DNA of 64,000 nt, taken from NCBI GenBank assembly GCA_036245525.1, contig BTPG01000003.1:192182164-192246163 (forward strand), given 5' to 3'. Positions within the stretch are counted from its first letter, which is position 1. Every line of letters starts with the position of its first letter. Of the stretch, positions 21,501 to 31,443 are shown one piece after another. The notes under the pieces are model-generated. The model did no database searches and was not told the origin of the DNA. It saw nothing but the letters and a program-made list of their open reading frames with translations. The translations under genes were made by a program, and so were the position numbers. The DNA is from Semisulcospira habei. Its lineage: Eukaryota > Mollusca > Gastropoda > Semisulcospiridae.

Positions 21501-21903
21501 CGGGACAAACCGTCGACTGCGTCCGAGTTGAGAGGGGCCGGTGGAACTGGTGCCGCAGAAGAAGGGATGGGGTGCTTGCAGCGAGAGAAACGTGGAGCTG
21601 AGACCAACGGTCCTCTTCCCAAACGGCGCAAGTAGCGCAGGTCTTATTGGACGCGCAGCCCGAGCAAAGAAGGCAGTGAAGATGCAAATCAGTCGGCCAC
21701 TGGAAGTCACCGCAGGAGGGACAAGTTCTGAGCTGGCTACTGCAACAAGTCATAAAACAGAAGATAACCGCGTGTGACCCGGGGTCACGATGCCAATACA
21801 CGACCGTTGCAACCGACCGTCGAAACGAAGTCGAAAAGAATGGCCAAAATGCCGTAATTCCACGGAAATTGCCCCAGTAAGCTGTAATCGCCGGGCGAGA
21901 CAA
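18532..21903 (-). pseudogene. DIRS-B gag-like ORF1, degenerate with internal duplications
   Basis: N-terminal Cys cluster CPSCGDFQWP, CLLCSGC, CATC lies in 21903-21442. The Arg/Ser/Pro-rich middle includes frames 21308-20607 (233 codons) and 20641-20315. A conserved C-terminal block (YLVRKSIACASFRGM, compare LVRNTLACGGFLEL in DIRS-H) lies at 18580-18540 beside the hAT-like insertion. Several frames are needed. A module of about 280 bp (gacagc.tccgtcacc, ccgagggaga, cgagagcg) occurs twice, near 20395-20650 and 21190-21425, and an 85-bp block is repeated at 18831 and 19414. Segment 19537-20650 is shared with DIRS-Z. Confidence 0.65.
18831..19498. repeat. 85-bp direct repeats at 18831-18915 and 19414-19498
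   Basis: Both read cggccgtgagtagtcatctg...tgacggtccagcct with three or so differences, 583 bp apart. They are inside DIRS-B gag; the spacing and identity suggest duplication of a segment or recombination between copies. Confidence 0.85.
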
Positions 21904-21972
21904 TGTCCGAGGCCTTACCTGGCCATCGGAAGAAGATCGAAACCGACAAAAACGAACGAAGAAGACGAAGAA

Positions 21973-22357
21973 TTGATTGATTGATTGTACATTGCTTAAC
22001 GTCCCGACAGCAACAAGGCTTTCTCAGGACGTGCCTACACTGCTTGTGAAAACAAATAAACAGAACATTGAATGTATGTCGCCAGCCGGTCAAATACATT
22101 TAAATAAACCTAACACATGGGGCCTAAATAAAGCTAAGACCATTTAGCAACACACAACCAATATCAAGAGCTACGGGCAGTGCAGACAGTAGGGAGAGTT
22201 TTAAAAAGGCAAATACAGGTGAATGGACAAAGGGTAGACAGAAACACATGCCCCAGAATAGAGAAAAAAACCCATCCTGTGGGGCTGACCAGGGTGACCC
22301 TGGGAACTAAAAAATACCTAACCCACCCAAGTCCCCCAGGGCAGACCCGGGTGGGGT
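21973..22357 (-). mobile_element. Retroposon S, copy 1 (385 bp)
   Basis: Flanked by AAGAAGACGAAGAA at 21959-21972 and 22358-22371 (14-bp duplication). On the minus strand it starts with a G/C hairpin (CCCCACCCGGGTCTGCCC ... GGGTGGGG) and ends GGGACGTTAAGCAATGTA plus CAATCAATCAA, a LINE/SINE-like simple-repeat tail. It has no ORF of note. It matches 29828-30217, 59500-59879 and 61249-61634 over the full length. Confidence 0.88.
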
Positions 22358-22410
22358 AAGAAGACGAAGAAACCCGGAGACTGAAAACAACGGAACCGAA
22401 CAAAATGGAA

Positions 22411-22624
22411 GCTAAGTATAGAACTGGCAATAACGGACTCTCGCGAGATTAGGAAGGGAGGCTATCCAGAGGATAGGGAGGCCATTCGGGGGATTAGGTA
22501 ACTGCTTGCTAGAGTTACATCCCTGGTTGTGTAGCAACACACAACAATTTTGGAGGCTGAACTTGACAGGCTAAGTATGTCTTCCTATCAGTAATACCAT
22601 CGGTAACGTTTTTGAAGAAATAAA
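22411..22624 (-). repeat. 5' ITR of DIRS-B
   Basis: Inverted copy of most of 11091-11365 and direct copy of the DIRS-Z 5' ITR. The outer tip ends 250 nt downstream of the HUWE1 donor at 22874. Confidence 0.85.
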
Positions 22625-22873
22625 ACGTCCTTTAGAAGAAGTCTATTTGAGTTTTGGCACAAAAATTCTCAGGTTCTTTGCTCAACCAAACTCGTCAAAT
22701 TGTCAAAACTTACTCTTTTACAACTTAAAACTATGTATTCATGTTAGTGCAACTTCGGTTCATAAAAGTGTGCAAAATGAATTTAATTTGAAGTGACAAC
22801 AATAATGTTCATAAAAACATCAATGGAAATAAAATGGAAAAATGGAAAGAAAGTAAAAATTTGATCTACCCAC

Positions 22874-22947
22874 CTGGCAAGTCTGGATGCTCCAAGCCAT
22901 CTGACAAAGGCACTTTACCATCAATGGACAAAGCCCAGGAAAATGCT
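22874..22947 (-). CDS. HUWE1: HUWE1 exon, 74 nt
   Basis: Encodes AFSWALSIDGKVPLSDGLEH and PDLP, matching vertebrate FNWALSMGGKVP and EGLEHSDLPDG. The acceptor is ctgcag before 22947; the donor is CCAG|GTGGGT. The first base completes a Gln codon (CA from exon 41535-41413 plus A). The last base begins the Glu codon finished by exon 4635-4466. Despite its small size, both phases and the protein fit exactly. It is isolated between 18.5-kb and 18.2-kb introns. Confidence 0.96.
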
Positions 22948-23422
22948 CTGCAGATAAGAACAGTCACTGTGTATAAAATCCACTCACGAACACGTTCTCT
23001 CTCTCCCCCAACTCTAAGCTCATGTACAAACAAATGACAATTGTGCATGCTGGTCTATGATTGAGGACCTTGCGGCTCAAGGCTGTACGGTCCACAAATA
23101 CTAGCCAGATCACATATGTTCAACATACAGTTCATTCACACACTCATTCCCCCGGACGGGATGTCATGTGCACTCGAGGGATGTCTCTGCAGAGATAACA
23201 TTTTTTGTCTATCTTATTTAGCCTGAACTCCCTACATCTGGAGATGGATGGACCATGAAAATTCAAGGGTAGCGCCAGATTAGTTTGGCACCTTCAGGTG
23301 CCAATCTAATCTGGCACTACCCTTGAATTATCATGGTCCATCCCTCTCCTGCAACTGGTACATAATCCTAAGTAATGCCTCCAACATTTAGGAAATGTGG
23401 CCTTGGTGCTAAATGGGTCAAT
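22948..23422. other. HUWE1 intron segment between exon 22947-22874 and DIRS-C
   Basis: AT-rich intron DNA. The only structure seen is the hairpin at 23246-23343, listed separately. Bases 22625-22873 on the other side of the exon are likewise without recognisable repeat. Confidence 0.7.
23246..23343. repeat. Near-perfect intronic hairpin (98 bp)
   Basis: Arms ggatggaccatgaaaattca and agggtagcgccagatta at left are matched by tctggcactacccttga and attatcatggtccatcc at right, around a loop ttcagg near 23293. The motif TTCAAGGGTRGYGCCAGA also appears in the hairpins at 42884, 47612 and 56243, so this is a repeated foldback family. Confidence 0.85.
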
Positions 23423-23705
23423 ATGGATTTTTCTCTAAAATGTATTTTTTCGAAAAATACTTACCGATGGCATGACTAATACTTGTAATAGGAAAGTACG
23501 CTTAGCTTACCAAGTTCAGCCCAAAAATTTGTTGTGGGGGGGGGGGGGGGGGGGGGGGCGACTCAATGGGGTCGTTACCACGACGCCCCGAGTAGCCCCC
23601 CTTGCATCCCTATCCGGTCATGCACCTGGCCATTTCCCGCCAGTCATTGCCTTAGCTCAACAGCGGCAAGTGGGGCAGGAGGGAGGGACCTCTGAGTCGT
23701 GCCAT
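23423..23705 (-). repeat. 3' ITR of DIRS-C with 23-base G run
   Basis: Terminal arm aaaaatacttaccgatggc at about 23454, then subfamily word and ITR body, with a run of 23 G at 23536-23558. The inner edge (caagtggggcaggagggagg) is followed by GAGTCGTGCCAT, where the LINE inserted. Confidence 0.8.
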
Positions 23706-26700
23706 TACTTACTTACTTACGCCTGTCACCCCTACCCGGGTATAGGCCATCGACGAGAGACCTCCAGCAACGCCTGTCCTGTGCTTCTCCTTCGATTCTA
23801 CTCCAGGTGGTTCCCAGTCTCTTAATGTCTGCTTGGAGGTCTCGACGCCAGGAGTTTCTTGGCCTACCTCTTTTCCTCTTTCCCTGGGGGTTCCATGACA
23901 ATGCCTGCCTAGTGATACTGGAAGATGGCTTTCTCAGACTGTGACCGATCCATCCCCATCCTCTTCGCCCAATTTCATTCTCTGCTGTTATCTGCTCTGT
24001 TCTCTCCCAGAGTCTGACGTTGCTGATCTTCTCTGGCCAGTGGATTTTCAAAATTCTTCTAAGGCAACTGTTCATGAAGGTCTGTACTATGGTTTTTGTC
24101 AATCTCCAAGTCTCTGCTCCATATAGGAGAACTGCTTTTACATTGGAGTTGAAAATCCGGATTTTGATGTGTTGTGACAGCTCTCTGGAACTCCACACTT
24201 TTTTCAACTGGAGAAAGGCTGCTCTGGCTTTACCGATTCGTGCTCTGACATCTGCATCAGTGCCGCCTTTTTTGTCTATGATGCTCCCGAGATAGGTGAA
24301 GGACTCCACCTCCTCCAACGGGGTGCCAGCAAGCAAGACTGGTTCTTCCCTGGTTGCGTTCAGCCTCATTGTCTTTGTTTTCTGTTTGTGAATGGTGAGG
24401 CCCACTTGGGACGAGATGTCAGCAAGCCTCGTGGTCTTGTCCTGCATTTGTTGACGAGTGTGGGACAGTAATGCCAAGTCGTCTGCAAAATCAAGGTCGT
24501 CAAGCTGTGTCCACAGTGTCCACTGTATTCCACTTCGTCTGTGCTCTATGGTCATCTTCATGACCCAGTCTATGGCCAGTAGGAAGAGGAATGGAGACAG
24601 CAGACACCCCAGCCTGACACCAGTTCAGACCTGGAGCTCCCTGGTGAACTGCCCTTCGTGGATCACGCGACATGTCATGCCATCGTAGCTGCTCTTGATC
24701 AGGCGGACGAGCTTTGTGGGTACACCGTAGTGTCGTAGGAGTTTCCACAGAGTCTCTCGGTCCACACTGTCAAATGCTTTCTCATAATCCACAAAGTTGA
24801 CGTACAGCGGGGAGCTCCACTCCAGAGACTGTTCCACGATGATGCGGAGAGTGGCGATCTGGTCTGTACATGATCGGTTCTTCCTGAATCCTGCTTGCTG
24901 GTCTCTCAGCTGGGGGTCAACGGAGCTCTTCATTCTCTCCAGGACGATCCTGTTGAAGACCTTTCCTGGTACTGACAGCAAGGTGATTCCTCTGTAGTTG
25001 GAACACTTGCTGAGGTCGCCTTTCTTGGGAAGCTTGATTAGGTACCCCTCCTTCCAGTCAGCCGGCATCACCTCCTCTTCCCAGATCTTTCCAAACAGTG
25101 GGTACAGCATCTCCACTGTTGTCTCTAGGTCTGCTTTCAGAGACTCCGCTGGGATGCCATCTGGGCCTGCTGCTTTGCCGTTCTTCAAAAATGCCACTGC
25201 TCTTCTGATCTCTTCCCGGCTGGGTCTGTCACAGCTGATGGGTAGGTCGGTCTCTGCCGGCTGGATGTCTGGGGGGTCGGGTGGGCTAGGTCTATTCAGT
25301 AACTCTTCAAAATACTCGGCCCATCTGTCGAGTTGGTCTGCTCTGTCTGCAATTGGCTTGCCTTCTTTGTCTTTTACTGGTCTTTCTGTATGGCCATACT
25401 TGCCTGACAATCTTCTGGTAATGTCGTAGAGCTGTTTCATGTTGCCGCTGCCTGCTGCCTTTTCTGCCTCTGCTGCCAGGCTGTCCGTGTAGGCCCTCTT
25501 GTCTGCCCTGATACTCCTCTTCACCTCGCGGTTGGCTTCCCAGTATTCCCCCTGTGCCCTTACTTTGGCTGCTCTCGTGCGACTGTTGTTGACAACTGCT
25601 TTCTTCTGCTGCCTCACTTCTATCTTCTTCAATGTCTGTGCCAACAGCCAGTCCTTGTGATGGTGTTTCCTGAACCCTACAGTGTCTTTGCAGGTTGAGT
25701 TCAGCGCCTCTCTAACTGCCTTCCACTGCTGCTCTGTGGTGACCGCCTCCTCTTCGTTTACTAGCTCCTGTAGCGCTTGAAACCGGTTGGACAGCACCAG
25801 TTTGAACTCTTCTCTAACTCCAGTTTCTCTCAGGAGGCCTACATTATAGCGCTGTCTTCTTGTTGTCTCTGTGCGGCTTTTCTTTAGCTTGAGCTTCATT
25901 CTTACGGTAAGCAGATGGTGGTCGGAGGCGACATCTGCTCCCCTCCTCACTCGAACATCTTGAAGGGATCTTCTAAATTTCTTGCTAATGCAGATATGGT
26001 CTATTTGGTTCTCTGTTGTATGGTCAGGTGAGACCCAAGTTGCTTTGTGTATTCTTCTGTGTGGGAAGATGCTGCCTCCAATGACAAGTCGGTTTAGAGC
26101 ACAAAAGTCTACAAACCTCTCCCCGTTCTCACTCATCTCCGAGCCTAGTCTCTGTCTCCCCATCACCTCTTCGTATCCGGTGTTGTCCTCCCCTATTTTG
26201 GCATTAAAATCGCCCATGACAATGGTGATGTCTCGCTCCGCACATTTGTCCAAGGCACTCTGGAGTCGGTCGTAGAACTCTTGTTTCTCTTCCTCGTCAC
26301 TGTCATTAGTGGGCGCATAACACTGGATGACGTTCAGCTTGAGCTTTTTCTTGGTTCTAAAGGCTGCTGTGATAATTCTTGGCCCAAGAGGTTCCCAGCC
26401 CATCAGCGCTCTCTGTGCCACTGGTGACAGCATGAATGCTACACCTTCTGTATGGGGGGCATTCTCCTCTTCATGACCTGAATACAGAATCATCTCCCCA
26501 TTTACTTAACAGCCTTTTCTGGCCAGACTGCGTCCATCTGGCTTCACTGATACCTAGCAGTGAAAGGTTGTACTTTTGCATTTCCGCTGCTATCTGGGCG
26601 GCCTTGCCGCTCTGGTACATGGTCTTGACGTTCCATGTGCCCATGGTTGTATCCCTGGATAGAGAGAGGCGGCTCGGTCCTGAGGCTTCCGAAGACTTCC

Positions 26701-27001
26701 GGCTTTCACCACAGGACGTCATAAGTCTTCTGGTAGAAAAACCTTCCTCCTCCAGGAAAGGAATTACTGTTAGTCTTTTCGTCGGCGTTTTTGTAGCTAT
26801 TTCCTTTTTTGCAGGGTGGGGAAGCTACCCCCACGCCCAACCCCCTTACTAGGAGGACCAGGGGTTTTCTGTCGGAGTCACCTTCCCTTAGACCATGTTG
26901 GTTCACGGCACCTTATTTCATTCGGTGCACCCCTCTCACGAGGGACCCCCTATCCACCACCCAGGGGATGCGCCTCAACGCCATATGGTCCCAGCGCGAG
27001 G
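23706..27001 (-). mobile_element. RTE-type LINE, full length (copy 1)
   Basis: 3296 bp between the 12-bp duplications GAGTCGTGCCAT at 23694-23705 and 27002-27013, inserted into the 3' ITR of DIRS-C. The 3' end is a TAAG repeat tail (CTTACTTACTTAC on plus at 23706), typical of RTE elements. The 5' end (ggtcccagcgcgagg, complement) is shared with the copy ending at 55657, so both copies reach the true 5' end. Confidence 0.92.
23713..26722 (-). pseudogene. RTE-type endonuclease-reverse transcriptase ORF, two lesions
   Basis: Starts MTSCGESRKSSEASG at 26722. Endonuclease: GTWNVKTMYQSGKAAQ, GISEARWTQSG, VMGDFNAKIGEDN, QIDHICIS, ASDHHLL. Reverse transcriptase: SNYRGITLLSVPGKVFN, FVDYEKAFDSVDR, LSPFLFLLAIDW and DDLDFADDLALL. 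C-terminus: RRGWGWIGHSLRKP and WNPQGKRKRGRPRNSWRRDL, ending GLYPGRGDRRK at 23713. About 1000 codons, normal for RTE. Lesions: a 4-bp insertion (ttta near 26505) and a TGA at about 24627-24625 where the copies at 32 and 53 kb read Arg (AGA). Otherwise the frame is intact. Confidence 0.9.
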
Positions 27002-27101
27002 GAGTCGTGCCATCGGGAAGTATTTTTCGAAAAAATACATTTTAAGAGAAAAATCCATTTGTTTTCTCAAAACTCTTACCGATGGCATGACTAATAGGAA
27101 G
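27002..27101 (-). repeat. ICR of DIRS-C
   Basis: Starts with the end of the 3' ITR (gtgccatcgggaagtatttt) and ends cttaccgatggcatgacta plus ataggaag, complementing the outer tips at 23423-23480 and 34870-34901. One change (ggaag for gtaag) is present. Confidence 0.8.
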
Positions 27102-27227
27102 AGTGGCGAATAGGAGGAGGGTGTCGCCCCCTATGTATTCCACCCGTGAACCTTGGCAGAAACACACCCTCAAGTGCAACCAGCAAACGAGGCCCCCCCT
27201 CCCCCCTACGCACCACACCCGACAAAT

Positions 27228-28309
27228 TCAGCTGGAGGGTGTGCTGCACCAACGAGATGTCCCGCACCAAGGCCAGGATGTCGCGCTGGCCTGATAGGTC
27301 TCGCAGGTAGAATTGGGTGCGGTCACAGCCACTGTTCTGACCTCATGTGCGCGTATGCGCATCGTCTTCACCCGTACCGGGGAGAGCTCTGTGTCTGCCA
27401 ACCGGATGGCCCAGCGGAGCCATGATGAGATCGTCTGCGCGGAGATGTCTCGTCTGCCCGGAGTCAAGGGCGGAATAGGCGCGCGCGCCCTTGTCTCAGT
27501 GGCTTAGTCCGTCGCAGGTAAATTGTCAGAGCTTGGACAGGGTCCTGCTGTCGGGACTCCTGGAACTGGTCGATCGTCCTGAGCGGGCAGACGGTCAACA
27601 CCTGCAGCGCGGTAGTTGTGAAGTCGGTTCTTGGCCATTAACGCCGGGTCAGTGATGAATTGTACCGAACCATCGGCCCGAAACTGGAGGCAGGCGGGTC
27701 GCATAGAGAAGGCGTGGATCTCACTCACTCGGGACGCCACGGCGAGGGCGAGCAGGAAGCAGGTCTTCCCGGTTAGGTCTCCCAGCAACGCTAGTGGTAG
27801 AGGCTCGAACCGCTCCGAGTTGAGCCAGGTTAGGACCCAGGACAAATTCCAGCGAGGGATCAGCGAGCGGGAAACCGGTCTCTGAAGATCCAGGTGAGCC
27901 ATCAAATCCTAGAGGTCCTTGCAGGCACCCGGGTCCGGCGGCGCAGGTGTCTATTCGTGTCTGCAATCATCACCAAGTAACCTCTGATGGTGAGGGGGGG
28001 CCAGGTAATGCTGGGCGAAGAGCCACAAAAGAACTCGGCCAGCTGCGGGGTAGTCAAGTCTGTGGGGGAGAGCTGCTCAGCTTGGCACCAGGACTGGAGG
28101 ACCCGCCACTGTCCCTCGTAGACGTGACGGGTAGAAGCCCTGCAAGCTGCCGCGATTGCCTCCACCACTGAACCCGAGAAGCGAGGGCTTGGCGGACAAC
28201 CTCCAAGCGTGTAATAGCAGCCGTTCCGGGCAAGGGTGGAAAAGCTGCTGCCGGGGCTGCTTGAGCATCGTCCGAGGCGAGGGGAGCCACAGTGGGGAGT
28301 CCGTGGCAA
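27228..28309 (-). pseudogene. DIRS-C tyrosine recombinase, degenerate
   Basis: Blocks: CRASTRHVYEGQWRVLQSWC (about 28150-28090), TIRGYLVMIADTNRHL, then SLIPRWNLSWVLTWLNSERF, catalytic Arg box VASRVSEIHAF (about 27730), ISSWLRWAIRL and RAHEVRTVAV (HxxR, about 27350). The segment carrying the conserved W and part of the Tyr block is deleted (HEVRTVAVTA is followed within a few codons by what was the FYLRDL region, out of frame). Frame changes near 27905 and 27500. Confidence 0.8.
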
Positions 28310-28435
28310 GGCTCAGAAGGTCGCTGGTCCAGCTCTTGGTCCAGCTAAATGACGTCACTAGCAGTATCGCGTTGCTACCTCTTGAGCTTCTGGAGCACCT
28401 CTGGTACGAGGACTGTGATGAAACTCTATGCTCAC
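28077..28435 (-). pseudogene. DIRS-C RNase H C-terminal linker, truncated
   Basis: VLQKL/SRGSNAILLVTSFSWTKSWTS, then DLLSLATDSPLWLPSPRTML and KQPRQQLFHPCPERLLLHAW match the post-RNase H linker of DIRS-A and H. It overlaps the start of YR in another frame. Upstream it ends at about 28435, after sequence equivalent to TVLVPEVLQKL, where unrelated DNA begins. Confidence 0.8.
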
Positions 28436-28729
28436 GCATAGGGTTCACACAGTAGGTTTAATACGGTACAGTAGTTGTCAGCGGTTTGTTTGTGACGATA
28501 GTCCGTGGTGGCATGTGGGCCACTTGGAACCTTTAAGACACGGTTAACACGGAGTTTTAGTGAGTTGTAGGCGAAAGCCCAGTCTGTCAGAGGTCTAGAT
28601 AAGTTAGTGCGGGCTTTACTGTCAGTGGGTACAGACGTGTGTGAGATACCTTAGCCCGTATTCCAAAGACTCTGAAACCTCGAATTCAGGTACGTTTCTA
28701 TACGTATTATTGATGGTTACTTGCATTAA

Positions 28730-28831
28730 CCCATATCCATCGGTATACGCCCGCGTGCGTACACACCCATTTCCATCGGAATACTCCGCCGCGCGTAGGC
28801 CCCCCTTTCCGACGGTATACTCGCCGACGCG
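28730..28831 (+). repeat. Three 34-bp subterminal tandem repeats in the piggyBac-like element
   Basis: Units begin CCCATATCCATCGGTATACG (28730), CCCATTTCCATCGGAATACT (28764) and CCCCCTTTCCGACGGTATAC (28798); each continues GC-rich and ends GCGTA. The first unit includes the terminal inverted repeat itself, suggesting repeated transposase-binding sites. Confidence 0.8.
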
Positions 28832-29004
28832 TAGTTTAGGTGGTTCCCCTGTGTCCCTCTGTGTACACGTAAACCCCTACTTCCCATGACATCACAGGTT
28901 AGTGCTCTAAACGTCATCGAAATATGTGCACATTTCCCTGTTCTGACCGAGAATTTGCCGGAAGTTGTAAGCCTTTTTTACGCTAATTTTCGCCGCGTGT
29001 TAGA

Positions 29005-29316
29005 GTGAATACATCGAGCATGATTGCCGAGCCAGGTGAGAGAGAGGACGTGAGCGATACAAGCGGCGATTTTGAATTAGACCCTGACGACAACATATTA
29101 GGGGAAGATGAAGAGTTGGTGGAGATTCGAGATGTACAAGTTTACGATGAGTTGAGTGATTTAGTACGTCAAATTTTCGGCGATAGTGAGGAAGACAACG
29201 ATGATTTTCCTGGGTTTCAAGATGGCTGGCAACGTGACAATTTTATTCCTTGCGTCAATAGAAAATGTGTAGTTTTCAAACCACTTGATGGATTTCATTC
29301 ATTCTTTTTTTATTAG
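29005..29316 (+). CDS. piggyBac-like transposase N-terminus, truncated (103 codons)
   Basis: Starts MNTSSMIAEPGEREDVSDTS; strongly acidic, with DDNILGEDEELVEI and GDSEEDNDDFPGFQDGW. Acidic, Ser/Asp-rich N-termini with a D-D-F-x-G-F motif are usual in piggyBac transposases; the catalytic Asp triad domain is missing. It ends at TAG/TAA in AT-rich DNA at 29316. Another in-frame Met (MIAEPGERED) is a possible start. An intact N-terminal frame without a catalytic domain could still bind DNA, but expression is unknown. Confidence 0.55.
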   Translation: MNTSSMIAEPGEREDVSDTSGDFELDPDDNILGEDEELVEIRDVQVYDELSDLVRQIFGDSEEDNDDFPGFQDGWQRDNFIPCVNRKCVVFKPLDGFHSFFFY

Positions 29317-29827
29317 GCAGAAAATAGAAGTGTGTATATTTTACAGGCATATATGCAGCAGTGATTTTGGATCCTTCTATTGAAATAATGTATTTGAACA
29401 CAAGGTATGTGAACATTTTTGCAATAAACTCACTTTTACACTAAAATATTTTTTTTCTGTTTACTTTTTCTCAGTTTATTTTTACATGGATAGCTAGTAT
29501 ATTCAATGCTGAATCTGCTGATATGCAACACATAATGTTTTAGGGTGGGGTTGAGACTGTTTTAAGCCTTTTATACAACTACCACTCGTGCACTAAAATT
29601 TCCTAAAAAACGGTCAGCTCTGAGCAGGCACTCTCTGTAAGGCCTCTTAGCTCACCGAGTGCCTGACTGGAAGTGTCTTCCAGATGGATATGGGTTAAGG
29701 ATAGTATGCGTTAATATGAGTTGATTCGGTTGTGTAGACTGGTTTGGTTCAGTTATGTTGGTTTGGAGTTTATTGAGGTAACAGGTGTCTTCGTATATAG
29801 TTATTTACCGAGAAGGATAACTAAGGA

Positions 29828-30217
29828 TTGATTGTACATTGCTTAACGTCCCGACAGCAACAAGACTTTCTCAGGATGTGCCTGCACTGCTTGTGAACAA
29901 AAACTAAACAGAACATTGAATGTATGTCGCCAGCCGGTCCAATACGTTAAATAAACCTAACACATGGGGCCTAAATAAAGCTAAGACCATTTAGCAACAC
30001 ACATCCAATATCAAGAGCTACAGGCAGCGCAGACAGTAGGGAGAGTTTTAAAAAGGCAAATACAGGTGAATGGACCAAGGGTAGACAGAAAAACATGCCC
30101 CAGAATCGAGAGGAAAACCCACCCTGTGGGGCTGACCAGGGTGACCCTGGGAACTAAAAAGTAGTTAACCCCACCCAAGTCCCCCAGGGCAGACCCGGGT
30201 GGGGGGGGGGGGGGGGG
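29828..30217 (-). mobile_element. Retroposon S, copy 2 (390 bp)
   Basis: Flanked by GATAACTAAGGA at 29816-29827 and 30218-30229. Same sequence as copy 1, but the 5' end has a longer G/C homopolymer (about 18 G on plus at 30200-30218), showing that the head of the element is prone to length change. Confidence 0.87.
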
Positions 30218-30303
30218 GATAACTAAGGAATGTGAGGTGTGTATGCCCAAATCGTTATGAAGGTAGTACGTGGTTAAGTATAGTCTTTTCCAGTGTATGG
30301 GAT

Positions 30304-30675
30304 CTTGTCTTCTTGGCTTGACTTCGCGAACGAAGATTTTATAGGAGTTGCCCACGACGTCTGCAGGCTTGTTCATGGCTGCGGAGGCCAATCCGAGACA
30401 GGCAGGTTTGACCGCAGTGGCTGCAGGGGAAGGTATGGCCAGGGTTCTGAGCTGCGGCATCTCTGTTTTTTCTCCTGAGCCGCTTGTCCTTAAGGCTAGC
30501 TCTGTGAGAGTCCTCAAAGGAGACAACTGCCTTGTAAATGGTGGAGCGCCAGGTGTCACGGTCCGCAGCAAGCGAAGACCACTGGTGGTGGTCGATTTGG
30601 CAGGCACTAAGTGACTTCTTGAGACAGTCTTTGTATCTCTTCTTTGGTGCCCCTCTGTCACGGTGTCCAGTAGCA
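30304..30675 (-). mobile_element. 5'-truncated copy of the 1075-codon LINE
   Basis: Matches the last 372 bp of 13801-17843, including the C-terminal finger region (complement of CSHCGRTCLSR) and the 3' end. Flanked by AGTGTATGGGAT at 30292-30303 and 30676-30687. The tail after the shared AAGCCAAGAA is GACAAG. The matching part is nearly identical to the full copy, indicating recent activity of the family. Confidence 0.9.
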
Positions 30676-30772
30676 AGTGTATGGGATAACGTATAGCGAA
30701 AGGTTATAGTCTGTTTTAATGTAGTTGTACAGTTATGGGGGTGTTACGAAAGTAGTTTGGGTTATGAGGCAC

Positions 30773-31443
30773 GTTAGTTATTTGGGTTTAACGCCGAGCA
30801 GGCGACTAAGGCCATCTCACGGCGGGATGGGTAAAAATCTGGTCAGCCAGACTAAAAGCAAGGTCTTAAGACAAGATGTAAATATAGATTAAAAATCTCA
30901 GGCTAAAATGTCGCACGTCTTTAAAAGAAACGTCTACAGACTCTCAAAAAGGGCAAATTAAAAAAATTCACATAGTCTATGAATGCTCAGATCTTGTTAA
31001 AAATATTGCATTCTCTCAAAAAAATTGAAGATTTTGTCCGGGGGAACATCCCGGAACAAAACCATCAAGGAGTCTGCAGTGAAGTGTTTATATCTGGTGT
31101 CAGTTAGGTCAGCACAATACAGCAAAATGTGTCGAACAGAAAACTGCTCATCACAGGCAAAACACCATGGACGCTCATCCTGTTTAAGTAAGTAAGAGTG
31201 CGTAACATACATGTGCCCAATGTGGAGCCGAGCAATGACAGTCTCCTCACGGCGGCTGCCGCAGCAGAAAGGTAGACTGTCAGACAACTTAGGAAGAGCT
31301 TCATGAAGCTTGTTCCCTTCCTCTTTGTCCCACTCGGACTGCCACTCGCGGGCTATGTACGCACTAATCACAGGTTTAAAATCACTATAGACAGTCTGTG
31401 TGTCAGGGACAGGGTCACTGCGGGTACTGTTGGCAGCAGAATC
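30773..31443 (-). pseudogene. I-type LINE 3' fragment (post-RNase H region)
   Basis: Encodes SAYIAREWQSEWDKEEGNKL, HEALPKLSDSLPFCCGSRRE and ARLHIGHMYVTHSYLLKQDE, then PWCFACDEQFSVRHILLYC (31371-30997), closely matching 48597-48202. The CxxC...H..L.C pattern is the C-terminal zinc-like motif of I/Nimb-type ORF2. The 3' tail (gttagttatttgggtttaac on plus) is at 30773. It joins the plus-strand RTE fragment at 31443/31444. Confidence 0.85.

Larger units (their letters stand above)
11091..22624 (-). mobile_element. DIRS1-like retrotransposon B, internally deleted, with nested elements (subfamily I)
   Basis: Ends: 3' ITR plus ICR at 11091-11464 and 5' ITR at 22411-22624, matched as inverted repeats (gataggaagacatacttagcc on one side, complement on the other). 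Remaining coding parts are YR (11571-12482), RNase H remnant (12567-13217) and gag (18532-21903). The RT core and part of RNase H are missing. A hAT-like element (13218-18526) sits between gag and RNase H, and retroposon S (21973-22357) sits in the 5' UTR. Confidence 0.88.
28730..29694 (+). mobile_element. piggyBac-like element, 965 bp, TTAA target duplications
   Basis: Starts CCCATATCCATC and ends GATGGATATGGG, a 12-bp inverted repeat, with TTAA directly outside both ends (28726-28729 and 29695-29698). TTAA duplication and C-rich ends are diagnostic of piggyBac. It carries only the start of a transposase-like ORF, so it is an internally deleted, non-autonomous copy. Confidence 0.9.
28436..30772. 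other. Unidentified DNA hosting three nested insertions
   Basis: After removing the piggyBac-like element, retroposon S and a LINE fragment (each with its own duplication), about 600 bp remain (28436-28729, 29699-29815, 30230-30291, 30688-30772) that match nothing else in the window and have no ORF. It replaces part of DIRS-C RNase H/RT. It may be part of another element or DNA captured during repair. Confidence 0.5.

Noticed and set aside
23706..27001. LTR retrotransposon or retroviral pol
   Set aside because: APE endonuclease motifs, no protease, integrase or LTRs, and a TAAG tail with a 12-bp duplication identify an RTE-type LINE.
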